Below are positions 24,656 to 33,149 of a DNA stretch of 64,000 nt, piece by piece. The stretch is from Rhizobacter sp. OV335 (GTDB lineage: Bacteria > Pseudomonadota > Gammaproteobacteria > Burkholderiales > Burkholderiaceae_C), in assembly GCF_900142965.1 (NCBI RefSeq), contig NZ_FRCQ01000033.1, forward strand, positions 1-64,000, written 5' to 3'. The position numbers were made by a program, and so were the translations under genes. The notes beneath the pieces were generated by a model, which saw only the letters and a program-made list of their open reading frames with translations, did no database searches and had not been told where the DNA came from. The stretch's first letter is position 1. Each line of letters starts with the position of its first letter.

Positions 24656-25460
24656 TTTGTGCGGTCGTAGTCAGCCGCGCGGCCGGCTTGCGGCTCGACA
24701 GGAAGGGCCCGAGCGCCGCACGCGCCGCCTCGAACGACTGCCAGACCGCCAGGTCCGGCAACGCCGGGATCGTCACCACCTCGCCCTGGTCGAACGCGAC
24801 CAGCGAGGCATCGACCATGTCCTCGGCCGACATCACGATCTCGCTCGGCAGGTGCTCGACCGGCAGCCCCGCCAACGCCCAGAAATCGGTGCGCGTCGCG
24901 CCCGGCAGCACGGCCTGCACCCGCACGCCCTTCGCGCCGATCTCGTGCTGCAGCGCCTCGGTGAAATTCAGCACGTAGGCCTTGGTGCCGCCGTAGGCGC
25001 CGTTCAGCAGCGCCGGCGCGACCGCCGCGATCGACGAGATGTTGATGATCGCGCCCAGTCCGCGCTTCACCAGCCGCGGCGCCACCGCGCGCGCGAGCCG
25101 CGTCAGCGCGACGACGTTCAGCTGGATCATCTCGTCGAGCCGGTCCGGCGACGAATCGACGATCGGCGCGGCGACGTTGAAGCCGGCGTTGTTGACCAAC
25201 ACCCCGATGCCGTCGTCCGACTGCAGGCGCTCGGCGATGCGCTGCTGGTCCTGCGGCTTCGTCAGGTCGGCCACCAGCACCTCGGTGCGGCGGCCGGTCT
25301 GCGCGGTGATGCGCGCGGCCAGGGCCTGCAGCCGTTCGCCGTTGCGGGCAACCAGCACCAGGTCGTGGCCACGCCGGGCCAGGCGGTCGGCGTAGACCGC
25401 ACCGATGCCGGAGGAGGCGCCGGTGATCAACGCGGTGCCGAGAGGATTCGTGGAGCTCAT
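24642..25460 (-). CDS. Short-chain dehydrogenase/reductase
   Basis: 272 residues. ATG at 25460 with AAGGAC upstream. NAD(P) motif GASSGIG at the start, NNAG (VLVNNAGF), and catalytic Ser plus YxxxK (ISSIAAV ... YGGTKAY). It is a classical SDR, cytosolic, reducing or oxidising an alcohol/carbonyl with NADP(H). The C-terminal AQTRSP and stop come from the dispersed repeat. It is divergent from a GlxA/AraC regulator 111 bp away, which is its likely controller. Confidence 0.93.
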   Translation of the reverse strand: MSSTNPLGTALITGASSGIGAVYADRLARRGHDLVLVARNGERLQALAARITAQTGRRTEVLVADLTKPQDQQRIAERLQSDDGIGVLVNNAGFNVAAPIVDSSPDRLDEMIQLNVVALTRLARAVAPRLVKRGLGAIINISSIAAVAPALLNGAYGGTKAYVLNFTEALQHEIGAKGVRVQAVLPGATRTDFWALAGLPVEHLPSEIVMSAEDMVDASLVAFDQGEVVTIPALPDLAVWQSFEAARAALGPFLSSRKPAARLTTTAQTRSP

Positions 25461-25571
25461 GTCGATGTCCTTCAGGAACGCCGTGCCAGGCGGAAGTGCG
25501 GCACGCGGCGATTGACAGCTCGAAGCTTGCGCCGTATCGTTTTGACTCATAAGTCCTGGAAGCCTCGTTTC

Positions 25572-26552
25572 GTGCCATCTTCCAAAAACGCCCCCGTCCG
25601 CCGCATCGGCGTGATCGTCTTCCCCGGCTTCCAGATCCTCGACCTCGCGCCGATCGCCGCCTTCGAGCTCGCGAACCTGTACGCCGGGCGGGTGGTGTAC
25701 GAGGTCGAGCTGCTGTCCGAGCACGGTGGGCTGGTGCGCAGCTCGTCGGGGGCCACGGTCGATTCGAAGCCGTTCAGTGCGGTGCGCTACGACACGCTGG
25801 TCGCCACCGGCGCGCTCGACGTCGCACCGACCACCGAGGGCCTGTGCCGCTTCCTCGCGCGCAGCCTGAAGCGCGTGCGGCGCATCACCAGCATCTGCAG
25901 CGGCGCATTCATCCTGGCCGAGGCCGGGCTGCTCGATGGCCGCCGCGCCACCACGCACTGGAACTTCGCGCAGGCGCTGCAGAACCGCTTCCCGCGCATC
26001 ACGGTGCAGCCCGACCGCATCTACGTCAACGACGGCCCGATCTGGACCTCCGCCGGCATGACGGCCGGCATCGACCTGGTGCTCGCGCTGATCGAGGAAG
26101 ACCTCGACGCCGAATGCACCCTCTTCATCGCGAAGAAGCTGGTCGTCTACCACCGCCGCATCGGCGGGCAGACGCAGTTCTCGGCGCTGCTCGAGCTCGC
26201 GCCCGACTCCGACCGCATCCAGAAGACGCTGACCCATGCGCGCGCAAACCTGCGCGACGAGCTGTCGGTCGACGAACTCGCCGAGGTCGCGCACCTGAGC
26301 CCGCGCCAGTTCAGCCGCGCGTTCAAGGCCGAGACGGGGCAGTCGCCGGCGCGCGCGATCGAGCAGCTGCGCGTGGAAGCGGCCCGCGCGCTGATCGACA
26401 CCGGGCAGCTCTCGCTGGTGGTGATCGCGCGCGACACCGGCTTCGGCGACCCCGAGCGCATGCGGCGCGCGTTCATTCGGGCCTTCGGGCAGCCGCCGCA
26501 AGGCATCCGTCGCAGTACACGTGAGCTACAACGCGAGCAACAACGCGCCTGA
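25572..26552 (+). CDS. GlxA-type AraC family regulator (DJ-1/PfpI-like domain plus HTH)
   Basis: 326 residues from GTG at 25572, which follows TGGAAG at suitable spacing; TTG at 25542 is an alternative start. Residues about 10-190 are a DJ-1/PfpI-like sensor (GVIVFPGFQILDLAPIAAFE, ICSGAFILAEAGLLDG with the nucleophile-elbow Cys, TSAGMTAGIDL). Residues about 225-320 are the double HTH of AraC (ELSVDELAEVAHLSPRQFSRAF, IARDTGFGDPERMRRAF). Such regulators activate adjacent genes in response to small molecules; the divergent SDR is the obvious target. Confidence 0.92.
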   Translation: MPSSKNAPVRRIGVIVFPGFQILDLAPIAAFELANLYAGRVVYEVELLSEHGGLVRSSSGATVDSKPFSAVRYDTLVATGALDVAPTTEGLCRFLARSLKRVRRITSICSGAFILAEAGLLDGRRATTHWNFAQALQNRFPRITVQPDRIYVNDGPIWTSAGMTAGIDLVLALIEEDLDAECTLFIAKKLVVYHRRIGGQTQFSALLELAPDSDRIQKTLTHARANLRDELSVDELAEVAHLSPRQFSRAFKAETGQSPARAIEQLRVEAARALIDTGQLSLVVIARDTGFGDPERMRRAFIRAFGQPPQGIRRSTRELQREQQRA

Positions 26553-26604
26553 TTTGTCACGCAGGCGCACACAGCAGCGCCATTCGTCTGGACATCGACG
26601 GTGC

Positions 26605-26627
26605 GTTCTGCATCGTTCCTGCAGAAC
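26605..26627. promoter_or_regulatory. Inverted repeat GTTCTGCA-N7-TGCAGAAC
   Basis: Perfect 8-bp inverted repeat, 53 bp after the GlxA-type gene and 49 bp before the next start. No T-run follows, so an operator for the gene pair at 26676-27884 is more likely than a terminator. Confidence 0.45.
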
Positions 26628-26675
26628 TGTTCGATAGCGTGTCCGCTTCCGGTATGAACACGAAGGCGGACGGGC

Positions 26676-27410
26676 ATGAGCGACGAGATGGAGACCCAGT
26701 TGATGCGCTGGCCGCTGCGGCTGCTGCTGCAAGGGCTGGACGCACGCGACGAGAACGCGGTGCGCCACTTCCTGGCGCGCGCCACCCGCCAGCTGAAGCA
26801 CGAGTGGCAGGTGGTGCATGACGGGGATGCCGAGGTCGTGCTGGTCGCGGGCCTCGAGGTCGACACGGTGCGCGGCATGCTGGAGCCGCCGCTGATGACG
26901 CTGCACCTGGTGCCCGCTGCGCAGGATTCGCGCGCACTGGCCTGGCGCACCGGCCGCGCACCCGGCAGCGTGCTGAGCAGCCCGCTGCAGTTCGACGCGC
27001 TGGTCGAAGCCCTCGAATGCGCCGAGCACTGCGCCACCGGCGAGGTCCCGGCCTCGTTCACGCAACTGTCGGCCGGCTGCCGCTTCCGGCTGCGCCGCTG
27101 GCCGCCCGCCGGGCTGCTGTGGGACGACGCCGAGAACCTGCGCCTCGCCAGCTTCCTGCTGACGCGCTCGCTCGACCTCGAGAAGCTGATGCGGCTCAGC
27201 AATGTCGCCGCCGACAAGTGCGTCGCCTTCATCACGCGGATGGCCGCCGCGAACCTGCTGCACCTCGAACCCGGCGGCCCGATCATCGAGCCCTTGTCAC
27301 CCTCGCCCATGCCACCCGTGCGCAGCGATGCCTCGTCGCGCCGCCCCACCCGCGCCCCGACCGGCCTGCTGCACGCGTTGCGCCGGCGCCTGGGGCTGGC
27401 GAGCCGCTGA
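26676..27410 (+). CDS. Unknown protein upstream of a roadblock-like gene
   Basis: 244 residues, no signal peptide or membrane segment. The N-terminal half is alpha/beta (PLRLLLQGLDARDENAVRHF, VVHDGDAEVVLVAG). A helical segment at about 150-205 (LRLASFLLTRSLDLEKLMRL, CVAFITRMAAANLLHL) looks like a winged-helix or dimer region. The tail is Pro/Ser/Arg-rich. Family not recognised. It is followed 12 bp later by the roadblock-like gene, forming a two-gene unit; such pairs in beta-proteobacteria may be signalling modules. Confidence 0.6.
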   Translation: MSDEMETQLMRWPLRLLLQGLDARDENAVRHFLARATRQLKHEWQVVHDGDAEVVLVAGLEVDTVRGMLEPPLMTLHLVPAAQDSRALAWRTGRAPGSVLSSPLQFDALVEALECAEHCATGEVPASFTQLSAGCRFRLRRWPPAGLLWDDAENLRLASFLLTRSLDLEKLMRLSNVAADKCVAFITRMAAANLLHLEPGGPIIEPLSPSPMPPVRSDASSRRPTRAPTGLLHALRRRLGLASR

Positions 27411-27422
27411 ACGGAGTCGCCC

Positions 27423-27884
27423 ATGCCGCACTCGGGGTTTCCGGACATCGCCTTCCACACCACCGGCTCCGAGGCGCCGCAGCCGCCGCGCGATCCGGTC
27501 GCGGTCGCGCTGGCGGGGCTGTGCCGCCAGGCCGGCGTCGAAGGCTGCACGCTCGTCGAGGCCTCGAGCGGGGCCGTGCACTCCACCAGCGGCAGCACGC
27601 GCGGCAGCGGCAGCGTGTGGGAAGCCGCCACCGACTACTGGCGCCTGTATCACCGGCAGCAACGGCATTTCGTGCCATGGGGCTGCCTGCGCGCGGCGGT
27701 GTTCGTGCATGACAGAGGCGCGATCGGCGTGCTGCCGTGCTGCGACGAGCCGCCGCTGGTGGTGGTCGTCAGCGCCCGCGCCGACGGCGTCGACTGGGAA
27801 GAGTGCGAGCGCCTGACGCGTGCGCTCGGCGCCGCGCTGCGCTCGCTGCTCGACCGGCCGCTGATCGAGATCGCCACCGCCTGA
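27423..27884 (+). CDS. Roadblock/LC7-like small protein (tentative)
   Basis: 153 residues. The pattern is that of a roadblock/longin sheet: VALAGLCRQAGVEGCTLVEAS, a bridging helix around WEAATDYWRLYHRQQRHFVP, strands AAVFVHDRGAIGVLPC and PLVVVVSARADGV, and a closing helix LTRALGAALRSLL. Roadblock proteins usually serve small GTPases such as MglA; none is in the window. The start ATG at 27423 has GGAG six bases upstream. I judge the fold call as moderate only. Confidence 0.55.
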   Translation: MPHSGFPDIAFHTTGSEAPQPPRDPVAVALAGLCRQAGVEGCTLVEASSGAVHSTSGSTRGSGSVWEAATDYWRLYHRQQRHFVPWGCLRAAVFVHDRGAIGVLPCCDEPPLVVVVSARADGVDWEECERLTRALGAALRSLLDRPLIEIATA

Positions 27885-27954
27885 GCGGCCTGCCGGGGGC
27901 TCATCCGACCCCTATCCATCGTGATTTCGCGTGATGTCCATACGCCAACATGAT

Positions 27955-27974
27955 GCATCAATACCAATTGATGC
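27955..27974. promoter_or_regulatory. Inverted repeat GCATCAAT-ACCA-ATTGATGC, candidate operator
   Basis: Perfect 8-bp inverted repeat with a 4-bp spacer, 135 bp upstream of the glucanase start. Its symmetry and position suggest a dimeric regulator site. Confidence 0.5.
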
Positions 27975-28000
27975 CACCTCTCGCAAGCATTGCAAGCGGG

Positions 28001-28014
28001 TGAAACCGCTTCCA
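28001..28014. promoter_or_regulatory. LacI-type operator-like site TGAAACCGCTTCCA
   Basis: Matches the LacI/GalR-family pattern TGGAARCGYTTCCA with central CG at 12 of 14 positions. It lies 95 bp before the glucanase start, where sugar-responsive repression would be expected. No LacI gene is in the window. Confidence 0.45.
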
Positions 28015-28108
28015 CTTCGGAGCAGACCGGCCTCCTACCATCCGACGGACTTCAGCCCCGGCGACCCCTGCGTCCCGGGCCCGCGAAGCCCCACAAGGAG
28101 GACGACCC

Positions 28109-31100
28109 ATGTTTCCGTTTCGAAGCAGCAAGCTCTGCCTGGCGTTGATCGTCGGCGCCGGCTTCACGCAGCTCGGCCACGCCGCCGACCTGGCCGCCGG
28201 CCGCTACACCGTTCGCTCGTCGTTCAGCGGCCTGTGCCTGGCGGTCGACGGCGGATCGACCGCCGAAGGCGCGAACGTCGTGCAATCGACCTGCGACACC
28301 TCGCCGGCGCGCCAGTTCGACCTGCAACGCGACAGCCAGGGCTACTACCGGCTGGTGAACGTGAACAGCGGCAAGGTCGTCGACGTGCAGGACATCTCGA
28401 CCGCCAACGGCGCCAATGTCCACCAGTGGACCTGGCTGAACGGCGACAACCAGCGCGTCGCGCTGCAGGACCTGGGCGGCGGCAAGTACTACGTGCGCTT
28501 CAAGCACAGCAACAAGTGCATGGACGTCGGCAACTCGAGCCGCGCGTCGGGCGGCAACATCGGCCAGTGGGAGTGCAACGACGGCGAGACCGAGAAGTGG
28601 AGCTTCGTGCCGGTGGCCGGCGCGCCCGCTCCGGCCCCTGCGCCCGCCCCGGCACCGACGCCAGCCCCCGCGCCGTCGTCGCGCTACAGCGTGCGCTCCA
28701 ATTTCAGCGGCCTGTGCCTGGCCGTCGCCGGTGACTCGACCATCAGCGGCGCCGACATCGTGCAGATGGCCTGCAACAGCTCGCTCGGACGGCTGTTCGA
28801 CCTGGTGCGCGACACCGAGGGCTATTACCACCTGACCAATGCCAACAGCGGCAAGGTCATCGATGTGCAGGACGTGTCGACCGCCGATGGTGCGAACGTG
28901 CACCAGTGGCAGTACGGCGGCGGCGACAACCAGCGCTTCACGCTCGACAACCTCGGCGGCGGCCTGGTGAACGTGCGCTTCAAGCACAGCAGCAAGTGCC
29001 TGGACGTCGGCAACTTCAGCAAGGCCGAAGGCGGCCACATCGGCCAGTGGAGCTGCAACGGCGGCGAGACCGAGAAGTGGACGCTGGTCGCGGCCGCTCC
29101 GGCGCCGTCTCCTGCCCCGGCCCCGGCACCCGCGCCTGCGCCCGCTCCGGCACCGGCTCCCACGCCAGCACCGGCACCGGCCCCCGCTCCCGCACCGGCC
29201 CCTGCACCCGCACCCGCACCCGCACCCGCACCCGCACCCGCACCGAGCCCGGCACCTGCGCCGGCGCCTGCGCCCGCTCCGGCACCCGCGCCTGCACCGG
29301 CCCCTGCGCCCGCTCCGGCACCCGCGCCTGCACCGGCCCCGGCTCCGGCACCCGCTCCGGTCCCCGGCCGCGGCGCCAACGTGCCCTGGGTCGAGTACCA
29401 GGCTGAAGACGGCAGCACCAACGCCCAGATCATCGGCCCGAGCCGCCAGAAGTGGGACGCGAACCACATCGAGGCCGAGGCCATCGGCCGCAAGGCGGTG
29501 CGCCTGAACAAGACCGGCGACTACGTGTCGTTCCAGACCACGAAGGCCGGCAACGGCGTCGTCGTGCGCTACTCGATCCCCGACGCCCCCGGCGGCGGCG
29601 GCATCGACAGCACGCTCGGCCTGTACGTGAACGGCGTGCGCGTGAAGACGCTGCCGCTGACCTCGCGCTACAGCTGGTCGTACCAGGGCGGGCTGATCGG
29701 CGACCCGATCGTCGACAAGCCGGCCGGCCAGCCGCACACCTTCTTCGACGAGGTGCGCACGCTGCTGACCGACAGCATCCCGGCCGGCGCGACGGTGATG
29801 CTGCGCCGCGATGCGCAGGACACCGCCGCGTTCTACGTGATCGACCTGGTCGACATCGAGCCGGTGCCCACCGCGCTGACGATGCCGGCGGGCTTCACGT
29901 CGGTCACGCAGTTCGGCATCCAGCCGAACGACGGCAAGGACCACGCCGACGACGTGCTGCGCGCGATGCGCTCGACCAGCAAGCTGTGGTTCCCGCCGGG
30001 CGACTACCTGCTGCAGAAGATCTCCGGCGGCAACGTCGGGCTCGACAACCCGGGCATCGAAGTGCGCGGCGCGGGCATGTGGTACACGAACCTGAAGGGT
30101 CCGAAGTCGCTGTTCTTCTGCTACGGCGCCAGCGCGAAATGCGTGTTCGGCGATTTCTCGATCCTCGGTGAATCCAAGGCCCGCGCCGAGGAATCCGAAG
30201 GCGTGCAGAAGGCCTTCGCCGGCCCGATGGGCGCCAACAGCCTGATCGAGAACGTCTGGATCGAGCACGTGGTCGGTGCGATCTGGGTCGGCAACGATCC
30301 CCCGTACCAGACGCAGGCGACGCAGAACCTGACGATCCGCAACTGCCGCATCCGCAACACCTATGCGGACGGGATCAACCTGGACAACGGCACGTCGAAC
30401 TCGGTGGTCGAGAACTGCCACCTGCGCAACACCGGCGACGACGCGCTGGTGGTGTGGTCGATCAAGTGGACCGACTGGGTCAAGGACAAGACCTACCAGC
30501 TGGGCGAGAACTTCATCAGCCCGGAAGGCAGGAACGCGCCCGACCAGGGCCAGGGCGTCAACAACGTGTTCCGCAACAACACGGTGCAGATGCCGTGGCG
30601 CGCCAACTGCTTCGCGGCGTATGGCGGTGCGAACAACGTGTTCAAGGACAGCGTCTGCGAAGACGTGCTGACCTACCCGGGCATCCTGATCGACAACGAG
30701 TTCAGCTCCTACCCGTTCGGCCCGGCGACCACGACCTTCAGCAACATCTCGCTGATCCGTGCGGGCGGCCCGATGTTCCTCGAGAACACGGCCACCCCGT
30801 GGCAGCACGGCGCGCTGAAGTTCTACATGCGCGAAGGCGACGTGAACAACATCCTGGTGGAGAACGTCGACATCATCGACCCGACCTACTCCGGCATCGA
30901 GTTCCGCGGCTTCGGCTCGGCCTTCGTGCCGCCGGGCGAGAAGTTCCACCCGGACCTGCTGCGCGACGCTGACAACGCGAAGTTCAGCAACGTGAAGCTG
31001 AAGAACATCAAGATCACCAACCCGGGCAAGTACGGCATCGAGGTCATCGACAACGGTGGCCGCGGTGCGGTGAACTTCGACGGCGTGGTCGTGACGAACC

Positions 31101-31177
31101 CGGCGCTGGGCGGCCTGAAGCAGGACACCGCGCCGAGCAGCTTCTTCATCCGCGGGACCGGCAACTCGGGCTGGTAA
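28109..31177 (+). CDS. Secreted GH87-like alpha-1,3-glucanase/mycodextranase with two ricin-type lectin domains
   Basis: 1022 residues; GGAGGA eight bases before the ATG. Signal peptide 1-25. Two ricin-B beta-trefoil domains (about 27-170 and 191-329) are close copies of each other (SFSGLCLAVDGG / NFSGLCLAVAGD). They are joined and followed by Ala-Pro linkers (172-190; 330-418, about 88 residues). Then a CBM35/36-like region (VPWVEYQAEDGS, about 420-590) and a right-handed beta-helix to the end. The helix carries YADGINLDNG (D754) and NTGDDAL (D777, D778); this D-x22-DD spacing matches the catalytic Asp triad reported for GH87 glucanases. It probably degrades fungal or bacterial alpha-1,3-glucan. 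The family assignment is from motif memory, not a search. Confidence 0.8.
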   Translation: MFPFRSSKLCLALIVGAGFTQLGHAADLAAGRYTVRSSFSGLCLAVDGGSTAEGANVVQSTCDTSPARQFDLQRDSQGYYRLVNVNSGKVVDVQDISTANGANVHQWTWLNGDNQRVALQDLGGGKYYVRFKHSNKCMDVGNSSRASGGNIGQWECNDGETEKWSFVPVAGAPAPAPAPAPAPTPAPAPSSRYSVRSNFSGLCLAVAGDSTISGADIVQMACNSSLGRLFDLVRDTEGYYHLTNANSGKVIDVQDVSTADGANVHQWQYGGGDNQRFTLDNLGGGLVNVRFKHSSKCLDVGNFSKAEGGHIGQWSCNGGETEKWTLVAAAPAPSPAPAPAPAPAPAPAPAPTPAPAPAPAPAPAPAPAPAPAPAPAPAPSPAPAPAPAPAPAPAPAPAPAPAPAPAPAPAPAPAPAPVPGRGANVPWVEYQAEDGSTNAQIIGPSRQKWDANHIEAEAIGRKAVRLNKTGDYVSFQTTKAGNGVVVRYSIPDAPGGGGIDSTLGLYVNGVRVKTLPLTSRYSWSYQGGLIGDPIVDKPAGQPHTFFDEVRTLLTDSIPAGATVMLRRDAQDTAAFYVIDLVDIEPVPTALTMPAGFTSVTQFGIQPNDGKDHADDVLRAMRSTSKLWFPPGDYLLQKISGGNVGLDNPGIEVRGAGMWYTNLKGPKSLFFCYGASAKCVFGDFSILGESKARAEESEGVQKAFAGPMGANSLIENVWIEHVVGAIWVGNDPPYQTQATQNLTIRNCRIRNTYADGINLDNGTSNSVVENCHLRNTGDDALVVWSIKWTDWVKDKTYQLGENFISPEGRNAPDQGQGVNNVFRNNTVQMPWRANCFAAYGGANNVFKDSVCEDVLTYPGILIDNEFSSYPFGPATTTFSNISLIRAGGPMFLENTATPWQHGALKFYMREGDVNNILVENVDIIDPTYSGIEFRGFGSAFVPPGEKFHPDLLRDADNAKFSNVKLKNIKITNPGKYGIEVIDNGGRGAVNFDGVVVTNPALGGLKQDTAPSSFFIRGTGNSGW

Positions 31178-31198
31178 GACAAGTCTTGCGCCTGCCAG

Positions 31199-31232
31199 GG
31201 CCCGGTGTCGCGCTGCGATGCCGGGCCTTTTT
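31199..31232 (+). terminator. Rho-independent terminator after the glucanase gene
   Basis: GGCCCGG stem, inner GTCGC/GCGAT pairing, CCGGGCC, then TTTTT. It starts 21 bp past the stop codon and precedes a convergent gene. Confidence 0.85.
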
Positions 31233-31240
31233 CCTTGTGG

Positions 31241-31657
31241 CTAGCGTTCAGTCCACTTGGCGCGCTCCGCCTTCGTATAGAGCGCACGCATGCCGGGGCT
31301 GAGGAAGATGTAGCCGACCAGGATCGACTGGTAGACGGCAACCGCCGCGCTGACCATGGCGCCGGGGGGATTGGACGTCCACATCGACGCCACCGCACGC
31401 ACGGAGACGATGACACCCAGGATGAGCAGCCCACCCAGGTAGCGGGACGCTGCCTGGCCGCCTTGCACGGTTCGCCAGGCGGCAATGCCAACGATGACCA
31501 GGAAGATGGCGCTGAAGATGCTCCCGCCAAAAACGGCAGATGCGGCACTCACCAGCAAGTAAGCGCCGAGCAGAACGATGAAGGCTCTCGGCGCCCGCGC
31601 GACCGCTGGCGCCTCAAGGTTGGAGGATGGGGGCGCGTACGGATTCCTGTCAGACAT
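31241..31657 (-). CDS. Four-helix membrane protein, unknown
   Basis: 138 residues from ATG at 31657 with a strong GAGGAG eight bases upstream. N-terminus MSDRNPYAPPSSNLEAP is the short soluble leader often seen on small DUF-type membrane proteins, followed by four predicted membrane helices (about 25-45, 47-65, 70-90, 105-125). No catalytic motif. Convergent with the glucanase, separated by the terminator. Confidence 0.75.
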   Translation of the reverse strand: MSDRNPYAPPSSNLEAPAVARAPRAFIVLLGAYLLVSAASAVFGGSIFSAIFLVIVGIAAWRTVQGGQAASRYLGGLLILGVIVSVRAVASMWTSNPPGAMVSAAVAVYQSILVGYIFLSPGMRALYTKAERAKWTER

Positions 31658-31738
31658 GTTCACTCCTCTTCGTTGTTGATGTGCGGCCTCGTGGCCGATC
31701 TCCTCGCGGAGCGCGGATGGTAGCCGCGGGCCCGTACG

Positions 31739-33103
31739 ATGCGGGTCACGATGCATTCCGACGACGACCCTGCGCCACCAGCCGCCTTTCCGTCTCTGGT
31801 CGAGTCCGCGCGCTGGTGGCTGAAGCTCGGCTTCATCAGCTTCGGCGGGCCGGCCGGGCAGATCGCGGTGATGCACGAAGAGCTGGTTGTGCGGCGGCGC
31901 TGGATCTCCGAGGGCCGCTTCCTGCATGCGCTGAACTACTGCATGGTGCTGCCCGGCCCGGAGGCGCAGCAGCTCGCCACCTACATCGGCTGGCTGATGC
32001 ATGGGCGCCTGGGCGGCATCGTCGCCGGTGCGCTGTTCGTGCTGCCGTCGCTCGCGATCCTGATTGCGCTGTCGTGGGTGTACCTGGCGTTCGGCAAGCT
32101 GCCGGCGGTGGCGGGCGTCTTCCACGGCATCAAGCCGGCGGTGACGGCGATCGTCGTGGCCGCGGCCTGGCGCATCGGCTCGCGCACGCTGCGCAACCCG
32201 GCGCTGTGGGCCATCGCGGCCGCGGCGTTCCTGGCCTTGTTCGCGCTGAACCTGCCGTTTCCGGTCGTGATCGTCGCGGCCGGGCTGGCCGGCGCGGTCG
32301 GTGGGCGCATCGCGCCGGCGATGTTCAGCATCGGCGGCGGGCATGCCGGGACAGAGGCCCCGCATGCGCCCGCGTTGATCGACGACGGCACGCCGACACC
32401 GCCCCATGCCCGCTGGCGCGCCGCATCGTTCGTGCGCGTGCTGGCCGCCTGCCTCGCGCTGTGGCTGGCCGCGATGCTCGGGCTCACGCTCGCGTTCGGC
32501 TGGCACGGCACGCTGACGCAGATGGGCTGGTTCTTCACGAAGGCGGCGCTGCTGACCTTCGGCGGCGCCTACGCGGTGCTGCCCTACGTGTTCCAGGGCG
32601 CGGTCGAGCAGCACCACTGGCTGACGGCCGCGCAGATGATCGACGGGCTGGCGCTCGGCGAGACCACGCCGGGCCCGCTGATCATGGTGGTCGCGTTCAT
32701 CGGCTTCGTCGGCGGCTGGACGCAGGCCCTGTTCGGCAGCGAGTCCGCGTTCCTGGCCGGCGCGGCGGCGGCGGGGGTGGTCACCTTCTTCACCTTCCTG
32801 CCGTCGTTCTGCTTCATCCTGCTGGGCGGCCCGTTCATCGAATCGACGCACGGGCAACCGGCCTTCACCGCGCCGCTCAGCGCGATCACCGCGGCGGTGG
32901 TCGGCGTGATCGCCAACCTGGCCTTGTTCTTCGCGCTGCACGTGCTGTGGCCGCAGGGTGTGCACGGCCTGCCCGACCTGCCGAGTCTCGCGATCGGCAT
33001 CGCCGCGGCGATCGCGCTGATCCGCTACCGGCAGGGCGTGGTCCGGGTCGTGCTGTGCGCGGGCGCCGTGGGGTTGCTCCTGGCGCTCGCTGCGCGTGCG
33101 TGA
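31739..33103 (+). CDS. chrA: Chromate transporter, long two-domain ChrA
   Basis: 454 residues with two homologous CHR halves. The first half has FGGPAGQIAVMHEELVVRRR and MVLPGPEAQQLATYIGW; the second has FGGAYAVLPYVFQGAVEQH and GLALGETTPGPLIMVVAFIGF. About ten to twelve membrane helices. A hydrophilic loop near residues 195-225 separates the halves. It would export chromate across the inner membrane using the proton motive force. No chrB regulator is adjacent. ATG at 31739 is used; ATG at 31751 is equally possible, and neither has a strong leader. Confidence 0.92.
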   Translation: MRVTMHSDDDPAPPAAFPSLVESARWWLKLGFISFGGPAGQIAVMHEELVVRRRWISEGRFLHALNYCMVLPGPEAQQLATYIGWLMHGRLGGIVAGALFVLPSLAILIALSWVYLAFGKLPAVAGVFHGIKPAVTAIVVAAAWRIGSRTLRNPALWAIAAAAFLALFALNLPFPVVIVAAGLAGAVGGRIAPAMFSIGGGHAGTEAPHAPALIDDGTPTPPHARWRAASFVRVLAACLALWLAAMLGLTLAFGWHGTLTQMGWFFTKAALLTFGGAYAVLPYVFQGAVEQHHWLTAAQMIDGLALGETTPGPLIMVVAFIGFVGGWTQALFGSESAFLAGAAAAGVVTFFTFLPSFCFILLGGPFIESTHGQPAFTAPLSAITAAVVGVIANLALFFALHVLWPQGVHGLPDLPSLAIGIAAAIALIRYRQGVVRVVLCAGAVGLLLALAARA

Positions 33104-33149
33104 GGCCTGACCTAGACTCGCCCCGCATCAACGACAGCCGGGACCGCGA

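Noticed and set aside
29097-29365. Short tandem repeats that could look like a CRISPR or variable-number array
   Set aside because: In frame they encode the APAPAP linker of the glucanase, with no regular spacers.
28052-30949. 965-residue minus-strand frame opposite the glucanase
   Set aside because: Low-complexity Gly/Arg/Cys run comes from the antisense of the Ala-Pro linker; not a gene.
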